Of a stretch of 13,623 bases of DNA, positions 7,376-13,049 are shown piece by piece. This DNA comes from CAWEHT01 sp963808455 (GTDB taxonomy: Bacteria; Chloroflexota; Anaerolineae; CG2-30-64-16). Position numbers and translations under genes: made by a program. The notes beneath the pieces were generated by a model. That model saw nothing but the letters and a program-made list of their open reading frames with translations. It made no database searches and was not told where the DNA came from. How positions within the stretch are numbered: the first letter of the stretch is position 1; the number at the start of each line of letters is the position of its first letter. The DNA is taken from assembly GCA_963808455.1 (NCBI GenBank), contig CAWEHT010000020.1, positions 1 to 13,623 on the forward strand, written 5' to 3'.

Positions 7376-8581
7376 ATGCTTTACAACGATCTGACCATTA
7401 CTATCGCAGCCCGGCAGGGCCTGGGCTATCCTCTTACCGCCAGCGGCCCAGGGCTCGGGCACGTGTCCAGCGCTCTGCCGCCCATCGACCCCACGCTGGA
7501 GCAACGGCTGGGGCGCCTGGCCGGGCTGGCCGAGCAGTATCCCTTGGGCCGGCCTGGCGATAGCGCCGTGGTTCGCGAGGCCGGCAATGCCCTCTTTCGT
7601 TGGCTTTTCGCCGGCGCGCTGGAGACGCATTTCCGGCTTGCCTGGGATAGGGCCGCGCGCGCGGGCCGGGGCTTGCGCCTTCGGCTCAGTATCGATGCGC
7701 CTGAGATCGCCAGCCTGCCCTGGGAACTGCTGCACGACCCGGCGCGCGATCACGCCTTCGCGGCGGCAGCTGCGACGCCGCTCGTGCGTTTTTTCGATCA
7801 GGCGGATACTTTCGGCGGCCTGGCGGAGCCGGAGGCGCAGCTGCCCCTGGCCATGCTGCTGGTGCTGCCGGCGGCCAGGGAGCTCGACCTGGCCAAGGAG
7901 AGGGACCTGGTCCACGAGGCGACCGCCTCGCTGCGTGGGGCGCTGAACCTGCACGTGTTGGAAGGCGCCGTGACGCGCACCGCTCTCGCCGAGACGCTGC
8001 AGGCGGCGCCTTTCGATATCCTGCACTTCGCCGGCCATGGCGGCCGCCTCGATGGGCAGAGCTACATCCGGCTCACCACGCCTGACGGCAAGGCCGATTG
8101 GGCCGACCCGGCGACGTTTGCGCGCCTCTTGGATGGCACGCACCCGGTGAAACTGGTGGTCCTCAACGCGTGCAGCCTCGGGCAGGTGGCCGCCAACCGG
8201 CCGTTCAGCGGCTTCGCGCCCCAGTTGGTGCGGGCCGACACGCCGGCGGTAGTGGCCATGCAATATGTTCTGGCCGACCAGGCCGCCCTCGACTTCGCCC
8301 GCGAGTTCTACCGGCAGCTTTCCGTCGGCCGCGATGCCGGCCAGGTCAACGTGGCGCTGGCGCATGCCCGCAACATGCTGGCCGCCCTGCATCCGGAGAG
8401 CCTGGCTTTCGCGGCGCCGGTGCTCTACACCCACGCCGCCGAAGGAGTGATTTTCCGCCTGCCGGCGGATGGCAGCGCCCTCGCCGAGGGCGATCCCGCC
8501 GGCGAGAGCGCCAGGCTGGCCATGTTCATGGGCTCGCTCCAGGCCAGCCGGGACTTCGCGGACGACTGGGATTCTGGCTGA
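7376..8581 (+). CDS. CHAT-domain (caspase-like) protein
   Basis: This is a predicted cysteine peptidase of the CHAT family (caspase/HetF-associated, clan CD), 401 aa from the ATG at 7376. The N-terminal part starts MLYNDLTITIAARQG, and PWELL follows at residues 115-119; both are usual in stand-alone bacterial CHAT proteins. The catalytic His is in ILHFAGHGG (H221) and the catalytic Cys in VVLNACSLG (C266), the expected order and spacing for the dyad. No TPR repeats are visible. The frame stays open to a TTG at 7328 (417 aa), but the ATG gives the family-like N-terminus; neither has a good ribosome site. The stop at 8579-8581 looks premature, because a helical C-terminal stretch continues in the +1 frame to 8750. 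The substrate is unknown. Some CHAT proteases act as effectors in defence or regulated cell death, but nothing here ties this one to such a system. Confidence 0.82.
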   Translation: MLYNDLTITIAARQGLGYPLTASGPGLGHVSSALPPIDPTLEQRLGRLAGLAEQYPLGRPGDSAVVREAGNALFRWLFAGALETHFRLAWDRAARAGRGLRLRLSIDAPEIASLPWELLHDPARDHAFAAAAATPLVRFFDQADTFGGLAEPEAQLPLAMLLVLPAARELDLAKERDLVHEATASLRGALNLHVLEGAVTRTALAETLQAAPFDILHFAGHGGRLDGQSYIRLTTPDGKADWADPATFARLLDGTHPVKLVVLNACSLGQVAANRPFSGFAPQLVRADTPAVVAMQYVLADQAALDFAREFYRQLSVGRDAGQVNVALAHARNMLAALHPESLAFAAPVLYTHAAEGVIFRLPADGSALAEGDPAGESARLAMFMGSLQASRDFADDWDSG

Positions 8582-8750
8582 TCGGGCAGACCTGGCATCC
8601 TGGCGGCGGACGCTGAAATGGGCCGAGCGTGCCTACTCACTGCACCTCGACGACACCCTGCCCGAGGCCCAGCAGGCGGCGCGGCAGGGCCTGGCCCTGA
8701 CCCAGCGACGCCTGGCCGGTCTCGAAGAGGCGCTGGGGCGGGAAAGTTAA
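8571..8750 (+). pseudogene. Out-of-frame C-terminal continuation of the CHAT gene
   Basis: The reading frame one base ahead of the CHAT frame encodes 59 residues, beginning ILADRADLASWRRTLKWAER and ending LEEALGRES before TAA at 8748-8750. It looks like real protein: amphipathic helices, normal amino-acid use and GC-rich third codon positions. The continuation of the CHAT frame past its TGA is Gly/Pro/Ala/Arg-rich and non-native. No start codon in this frame lies near the junction; the nearest is 8469, inside the CHAT domain. Skipping one base in the GGG at 8568-8570 joins the frames as ...FADDW-ILADRAD.... This suggests a one-base insertion (mutation or sequencing/assembly error). Programmed +1 shifting at GGC-TGA (8576-8581) is a less likely alternative. 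Confidence 0.6.
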
Positions 8751-8780
8751 GCACTCGTGAAGGAATAACCTCCCGAACGC

Positions 8781-8973
8781 GTCATCCTGAGGCCGACTCC
8801 CTGACCGCGCTTGAACGACTCAAGGTGTCAGGCCGAAGGATCTGTGCGGCCTGTGCCGGGCACGACGCATGCTTCGCTGGCGGGGGCGCCCTCCGGGCCC
8901 CGCGGCGCCGGTTGTCCCAAAGGGAGGCTGCGCACTCTGGTCCACCCGAGCTTTGCACTGCGGTCAGCATGAC
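8781..8973. repeat. Interspersed repeat with terminal inverted repeats (MITE-like)
   Basis: The stretch is bounded by GTCATCCTGA (8781-8790) and TCAGCATGAC (8964-8973), which are inverted copies with 9 of 10 matches. Just inside the left end is a nested hairpin: CCTGAC/GTCAGG (8800-8805 with 8827-8832) enclosing CTTGA/TCAAG (8810-8814 with 8820-8824). CGAAGGATCT follows at about 8834-8843, and the right half carries GCATGCTTCGCT. GTCATCCTGAG...CGAAGGATCT and ...GCTTCGCT...CAGCATGAC are, from memory, the ends of a repeat found in many environmental bacterial genomes, including Chloroflexota. There is no transposase and no obvious target-site duplication. It fills most of the gap between the CHAT region and the endonuclease gene. 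Confidence 0.6.
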
Positions 8974-9022
8974 AGCAGCGGGAGTTATTGCTTTACAGAC
9001 CCTGAGGTTCAACTTCCTGAAA

Positions 9023-9808
9023 ATGGCGACCATCACCCTGTTGTCATGGAATGTCAACGGTGCTCGCGCAATCCACAAGAAGGGGTTCTTGACCTGGTTG
9101 GCCGGCACAGCTCCCGACATCTTGTGTCTGCAGGAGACGCGCGCCGACGCGGCGCAGCTTCCGGCTGAGATGTTGGAGCCGCCCGGCTACCATGCCTACT
9201 GGCACGGTAGCCGGCAGAGGAAAGGCTACAGCGGCACGGCCCTGCTCACGAAGTCGGAGCCTTGCTCGGTGCAGTATGGGCTGGGACGGCCCGAGTTTGA
9301 CGATGAGGGACGGACGATCATCGCCGACTACGGGGCATATGCCCTGATCAATTGCTACTTTCCGAATGGCGGCCGCGACCTCAGCCGCGTGCCCTACAAG
9401 ATGGCTTTCTACGACGCCTTCCTCCGGACCTGCCAGAGCCTGCGGGCCGCGGGCAAGGGGATCATCTTCTGCGGGGATGTGAACACAGCCCATCGAGACA
9501 TAGACCTGGCGAACCCGCGCGAGAACCGCGAGCACACCGGCTTCTTGCCAGAAGAGTGTGCCTGGCTCGACCGGGTGATCGAGCAGGGCTACGTCGATAC
9601 CTTCCGCCACTTCTACCCTGAGCTGACCGGCCAGTACACCTGGTGGTCCCTTCCGATGCGTGCCCGCGAGCGGAACATCGGCTGGCGCATCGACTACTTC
9701 TTCGCCTCGCCCGAGATGCTTTCGGCCGTCTCGGACGCCTTCATCCTGCCAGAAGTGGCCGGCAGCGACCATTGCCCGGTAGGGATCCGTCTGCGTCTCC
9801 CGGACTGA
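9023..9808 (+). CDS. xth: Exodeoxyribonuclease III / AP endonuclease
   Basis: A DNA-repair enzyme that cleaves DNA 5' of abasic sites and trims 3' blocks in base-excision repair; cytosolic, Mg-dependent. The 261-aa product is full length for the ExoIII family (E. coli Xth 268 aa). Family motifs appear in order: SWNVNGARA with N12, LCLQETR with the metal ligand E38, INCYFPNGG with its tyrosine, FCGDVNTAHRDIDL with D152 and N154, WRIDYFFAS, and the C-terminal GSDHCPV with D249-H250. The N-terminus MATITLLSWNVNG matches the usual family start, so the ATG at 9023 was chosen. The frame is open far upstream, and an ATG at 8969 in the repeat's right end would add 18 residues. The ribosome site is weak. 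It converges with the mttB-like gene. Confidence 0.93.
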   Translation: MATITLLSWNVNGARAIHKKGFLTWLAGTAPDILCLQETRADAAQLPAEMLEPPGYHAYWHGSRQRKGYSGTALLTKSEPCSVQYGLGRPEFDDEGRTIIADYGAYALINCYFPNGGRDLSRVPYKMAFYDAFLRTCQSLRAAGKGIIFCGDVNTAHRDIDLANPRENREHTGFLPEECAWLDRVIEQGYVDTFRHFYPELTGQYTWWSLPMRARERNIGWRIDYFFASPEMLSAVSDAFILPEVAGSDHCPVGIRLRLPD

Positions 9809-9907
9809 CGGTCCCAAGGCGGGGGAGCCCTGGCTTATGGGTGCGAAGCCCGGCCGTACGTTCGGTCACTCATGATCTCTAACATTTCAATCGGGTAACA
9901 TGTGCCC

Positions 9908-9925
9908 GGCATTCTGCCAAATGCC
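9908..9925. repeat. Hairpin in the xth/mttB-like convergent spacer
   Basis: GGCATT (9908-9913) and AATGCC (9920-9925) form a perfect 6-bp stem with a 6-nt loop. It lies about 100 nt after the xth stop and 77 nt after the minus-strand methyltransferase stop. Neither strand shows a T-run beside it, so a terminator role is possible but unproven. The rest of the 193-nt convergent spacer holds no gene. Confidence 0.35.
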
Positions 9926-9950
9926 CTCGCAAATAATAATGCTCCTATGG

Positions 9951-9982
9951 TCTTCGCGGTCTTCCCTTGGCTCTTTGCGGTC
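9951..9982. repeat. Short direct repeat TCTT[C/T]GCGGTC
   Basis: TCTTCGCGGTC (9951-9961) and TCTTTGCGGTC (9972-9982) match at 10 of 11 positions. On the minus strand they read GACCGCGAAGA and GACCGCAAAGA. They resemble, from memory, the degenerate 'CGCAAAGACGCAAAG' intergenic repeats common in environmental bacterial genomes; this may be a remnant. No function is inferred. Confidence 0.35.
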
Positions 9983-10001
9983 AACTGCGCCTCCCTCGTG
10001 C

Positions 10002-11453
10002 CTACGCGAGCTCTTCGACGCGGCGACGGCGGATCGCCTCCAGCGACGCGGCCACTTCGTTCGACAGCGGGGCCGGCTTGTGTGTCTCAGCGACGTGCAG
10101 CACCTTCTCACGGGTGCGCGTGGCCATGTCCTTGCAGCCGGCTGCTTCCCAGGTCGTGTAGTTCTGCCGGGTCAACAGGCCAGGCATCCACAGCTCTTTG
10201 CGGAACCAGGCCCGCGTGTGGTCGTCGGCGAGGTAGTTGCCGCCCGGCCCAACCCGCTCCACGACGGAGCGTGCCAGGGTCTCCGTGCTGACTTCGATGC
10301 CTCGCACGAAGCGCTTCGTCATGCCGATAACCTCGTCGCCCAGGACCAGCATCTCTGTGGAGCATGCCATGGCCATATCCATGTAGCCAACATCGTGGAT
10401 CAAGTTGAGCCCTGCCAGGCCCTGCGCGAAAATCGAGAAGGTGCTTTCGATGCCTGCCTGCGCGTCCAGGGTCTTGGCATCGGTGGTGCCTGCGGTGCCC
10501 CACGTCGGCAGACCAAGCGCCCGGCCTACTTCGGCGTAGGCGGCCAATCCCAGGCTCATTTCCGGTGCGGCGATGCTGAGGTTCGTTGTCCGCAAATCGA
10601 GGATCGCCAGACTTCCGCCGAGGAAGCAAGGTGAACCGGTGCGTCGCAGCTGCACCAGCACGACGCCGAGCAAAGACTCGGCAATCATCTGCGCCACGGC
10701 TCCGGCAATCGTCACCGGGCCCGTTGCTCCCGGCTGGACGGCTGGCCCCGGGATCTGCGGCAGGCCAAGGTCGGCGGCCACGAACAAGCGGTCCACGACA
10801 TCGGCTGGCCACAACAGCGGTGAAATCGGTTCGGGGTAGAGCAGCAGGAAGGGGCGGGCCTGGAGCTGCTCGAGGCTCCCTGCGACAGTGGCAGCCATCT
10901 CATAGATGAGTTCCGCGCCACGCGCCGAGTAACCGATGACAACCATGGGCTTCGTGGTGTTGCTCACGACCGCTTCGAACTCGTAGACGTCGGCGGCCAG
11001 CGGCGCCACATCCTGGCAGGAACCCATCGGCATGACCCAGTCGATGTTCGGCAAGGCGTCGGCTACTCGGGCCCCTAAAGCAATATCCGCTACGCACGTG
11101 TCTCGGATGGTGCCCGTGTAGGGATCCCTGGTCCTCGGACTTGCCGTAGAGGTGCCATAGTAGCTCTTCCTGCCCTCCACCTCGAGGGCGGGCTGCCCGC
11201 AGCGGTCGTAGATCGTGAAGCCTTTCGGCGCCGACCGGACACAGGCCTCTACAATATGTCGCGGAACCCTGACGCGCTGGTCGGCTACCAGGGCACCGGC
11301 CCGCTTGAGCATATCGAGGGCAGCGGGGTGCTGGACGATCGCGCCGGTGGTCTCGAGGATCGAGCAGGCGCTCCGGATGATCTCCTGGACCTGGTCCTCG
11401 TCGAGGACCCCGAAAGAAACCGATCTGCTGCGCGTGGATGCTGACTGGATCAT
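10002..11453 (-). CDS. MttB-family (trimethylamine:corrinoid) methyltransferase homolog
   Basis: A 483-aa cytosolic protein of the trimethylamine methyltransferase family (PF06253), full length against MttB (about 495 aa). Members move a methyl group from a quaternary or tertiary amine to a cob(I)alamin-carrying corrinoid protein. Family-like stretches include the N-terminal VQEIIRSACSILETTG, GPVTIAGAVAQ, and the conserved block GTAGTTDAKTLDAQAG (319-334). There is no in-frame TAG, so it belongs to the non-pyrrolysine group, whose characterised members demethylate glycine betaine, proline betaine, carnitine or gamma-butyrobetaine. No corrinoid-protein (MttC-like) or reactivase gene is in the window, so the substrate is open. 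The frame is open to an ATG at 11507, but the ATG at 11453 has a strong GGGAGG (11463-11468) 9 nt upstream and was chosen. It lies 75 nt after the ATPase gene and ends in TAG. Confidence 0.85.
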   Translation of the reverse strand: MIQSASTRSRSVSFGVLDEDQVQEIIRSACSILETTGAIVQHPAALDMLKRAGALVADQRVRVPRHIVEACVRSAPKGFTIYDRCGQPALEVEGRKSYYGTSTASPRTRDPYTGTIRDTCVADIALGARVADALPNIDWVMPMGSCQDVAPLAADVYEFEAVVSNTTKPMVVIGYSARGAELIYEMAATVAGSLEQLQARPFLLLYPEPISPLLWPADVVDRLFVAADLGLPQIPGPAVQPGATGPVTIAGAVAQMIAESLLGVVLVQLRRTGSPCFLGGSLAILDLRTTNLSIAAPEMSLGLAAYAEVGRALGLPTWGTAGTTDAKTLDAQAGIESTFSIFAQGLAGLNLIHDVGYMDMAMACSTEMLVLGDEVIGMTKRFVRGIEVSTETLARSVVERVGPGGNYLADDHTRAWFRKELWMPGLLTRQNYTTWEAAGCKDMATRTREKVLHVAETHKPAPLSNEVAASLEAIRRRRVEELA

Positions 11454-11528
11454 GCGAGCCTTCCTCCCATGGAGCCGCGATTTGATAGTGTGACCATCAG
11501 ACTTCATCCTGCGAACAGCATGGTTGTC

Positions 11529-12965
11529 CTAGCTCGCAGCAGTGAGTGTTTGAAGCAAAGAGGCCGCCGTCACCAGGTGTATACCGCTCGCCTGGGCTAT
11601 TTCGGCCAGCTCGGGCGTGAAGCCCTCGCGTGCAAAGAGAGCATAATAGACATGGGGCCAGCGCCTCCGCGCATCAAGCGCCGGTAGTTTATGGAGGCGC
11701 AAGGCCGAAAGCACGCCGGGGCCGACTGGGTTGCGGCTCCATTTGCACTCTCCGACGAGGATCGCGCCGGCCCTGTCGGAAAGCGCCACCACGTCGATTT
11801 CGACGTCCCTGCCGCTGTCATCCTTGCCGCCCCACCAGCGGCCGACGCGCTCGGGCAAGAATGGCAGCTGACCACTGTCGGCTAAGCGCCAGACGAAAGC
11901 TTCCGCGGCCTCTTCGAGGATAGGCCCCATATAGGTATCAAAGGTGGGACGCACATGCTGATCGAGCACCATCTGCGGGCGGTCTGCGGCCAGCAAGGTA
12001 CTCTCATAGGGCCGTACGTATCGAAACCAGAAACGCATGAAATGGTCAGCTACCTGATAGATGCCCTTGCGGCTCTTCTCAGGCTGCTCCTCCGTGACCG
12101 GTACCTCTCGTCTGATGATGCGCATTTCTTGCAGCAGGTCCAGATAGCGCACGGCGGTGCTGGCATCCGGCAGACGGCTGTGCTGAACGATGTCGTTCAG
12201 GCGGGTGTGACCCTCGGCGACCGCGGTCAGCACGGCCTTGTAGCTGCGCGTTTCCCGCACCTCTTCGCGCAGGGTGATGAGCGGCTCGTGGCGCAGGAGG
12301 CCATTTGTGGCCAGGATCTGCTCGCGGATGTTGGTGAACACATCCTGGTCATCGCTGAATTCCGCGAGATAGTACGGCGCGCCACCCGGCACACCCCAGG
12401 CTTCCATCTGTTGCAGTGCGTCATAGCGCGGGAAAAAGGCCGGCAGGCAGGTAACGGGCAAAGGGGGCAGATATAGCTCGCCGGTGCGCCGGCCGTAGAG
12501 CGGCGCCCGGTAATCAAGTACCTGGCGCTCGATCATGCCGACATACGACCCGCAAAGCACCAGGAAGACCCGGCTACGCGAGAGGGTCTCGTCCCAAACT
12601 TTTTGTAGGATCGAGGGTAAGGCGCTGTTGGCCCTGAACAGGTAGGTGAACTCGTCCATGACCACCAGGGGACGACCTGGCAATTCCGCGAGCATGCGGA
12701 GAGCATCCTCCCAGGAAGGATAGGTGAAAGCGCGCACCTCCTGGCCGGACTGATATTGGAGGATGGCTTGTGAAAAGGCTGCCAGCTCTTCGGCGTCGGT
12801 GCTTTCGGTGGCCACGTAAAACGCGTGCGGCTTTTGGGCGCAGAACTGGCGCAGCAGAGTAGACTTGCCGATCCGCCGCCGGCCGTAAAGCACAAACATT
12901 TCGGCCTTGCCGGAAGCGTAGTGTTTTTCCAATTGGGCGATCTCAGCCTGGCGACCGACAAACAC
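11529..12965 (-). CDS. ArchATPase-DUF234 protein (AAA+/STAND ATPase with PD-(D/E)XK-like C-terminus)
   Basis: A 478-aa predicted cytosolic ATPase. It opens with the family's FVGRQAEIAQLEKHY. Walker A is GRRRIGKST (28-36) and Walker B is PLVVMDEFTYLF (D104, E105), followed by the sensor-like LVLCGSYVGMIE. The middle part (about 225-300) contains a helix-turn-helix-like segment, LNDIVQHSRLPDASTAVRYLDLL. The C-terminal third matches DUF234, placed in the PD-(D/E)XK nuclease-like fold: EIDVVAL with D391, then GECKW with E406 and K408. Proteins of this architecture are frequent in archaea and Chloroflexota; their role is not established. The start is GTG at 12965, with GAGGA (12973-12977) 7 nt upstream and a good promoter just before it. 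The gene ends in TAG. The mttB-like gene follows on the same strand and may share the transcript. Confidence 0.83.
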   Translation of the reverse strand: MFVGRQAEIAQLEKHYASGKAEMFVLYGRRRIGKSTLLRQFCAQKPHAFYVATESTDAEELAAFSQAILQYQSGQEVRAFTYPSWEDALRMLAELPGRPLVVMDEFTYLFRANSALPSILQKVWDETLSRSRVFLVLCGSYVGMIERQVLDYRAPLYGRRTGELYLPPLPVTCLPAFFPRYDALQQMEAWGVPGGAPYYLAEFSDDQDVFTNIREQILATNGLLRHEPLITLREEVRETRSYKAVLTAVAEGHTRLNDIVQHSRLPDASTAVRYLDLLQEMRIIRREVPVTEEQPEKSRKGIYQVADHFMRFWFRYVRPYESTLLAADRPQMVLDQHVRPTFDTYMGPILEEAAEAFVWRLADSGQLPFLPERVGRWWGGKDDSGRDVEIDVVALSDRAGAILVGECKWSRNPVGPGVLSALRLHKLPALDARRRWPHVYYALFAREGFTPELAEIAQASGIHLVTAASLLQTLTAAS

Positions 12966-12989
12966 ACGCGTGTCCTCGCTTGTGACTAA

Positions 12990-13018
12990 AAAATCTGGAT
13001 TATTATAATCCAGATTTT
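12990..13018 (-). terminator. 29-bp perfect palindrome: likely terminator of the murE-like gene
   Basis: Two 14-bp arms, AAAATCTGGATTAT (12990-13003) and ATAATCCAGATTTT (13005-13018), flank a single central T. On the minus strand the stem ends in a run of six T (12993 down to 12988), 32 nt after the murE-like stop, which is the layout of an intrinsic terminator. The plus-strand side has AAAA before and TTTT after, so it could work in both directions, although the plus strand has no gene ending here. It is strikingly AT-rich for this sequence and overlaps the next gene's promoter. Confidence 0.6.
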
Positions 13019-13030
13019 ATTGTCCTGCAA
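13002..13030 (-). promoter_or_regulatory. Sigma70-type promoter of the ArchATPase-DUF234 gene
   Basis: Read on the minus strand, TTGCAG (13030-13025) and a perfect TATAAT (13007-13002) are spaced by 17 nt. Transcription would start near 12995, leaving a leader of about 30 nt with GAGGA before the GTG start at 12965. The -10 box and most of the spacer lie inside the 29-bp palindrome, so the palindrome could also act as an operator. Confidence 0.65.
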
Positions 13031-13049
13031 GACGCGGTGAAGGGGGTCC

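Noticed and set aside
6405..7394. Plus-strand open frame (329 codons) opposite the membrane protein gene
   Set aside because: The translation is rich in Gln/His/Glu/Gly, typical of antisense to a hydrophobic GC-rich gene. The minus strand encodes coherent membrane helices.
7364..8434. Minus-strand open frame (356 codons) opposite the CHAT gene
   Set aside because: It is Arg/Gln/Gly/His-rich without motifs, while the plus strand carries the intact CHAT His and Cys motifs.
8618..9022. 405-nt N-terminal extension of the endonuclease frame back to 8618
   Set aside because: It runs through the CHAT tail and the repeat. ExoIII proteins begin right before the SWNVNG motif, so the start was placed at 9023.
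9900..10634. Plus-strand open frame (244 codons) opposite the mttB-like gene
   Set aside because: It lies antisense to a well-supported full-length gene, and its composition is not protein-like.
10002..11507. Pyrrolysine-containing MttB
   Set aside because: No in-frame TAG lies inside the coding region, and TAG serves as the terminal stop of at least four genes in the window.
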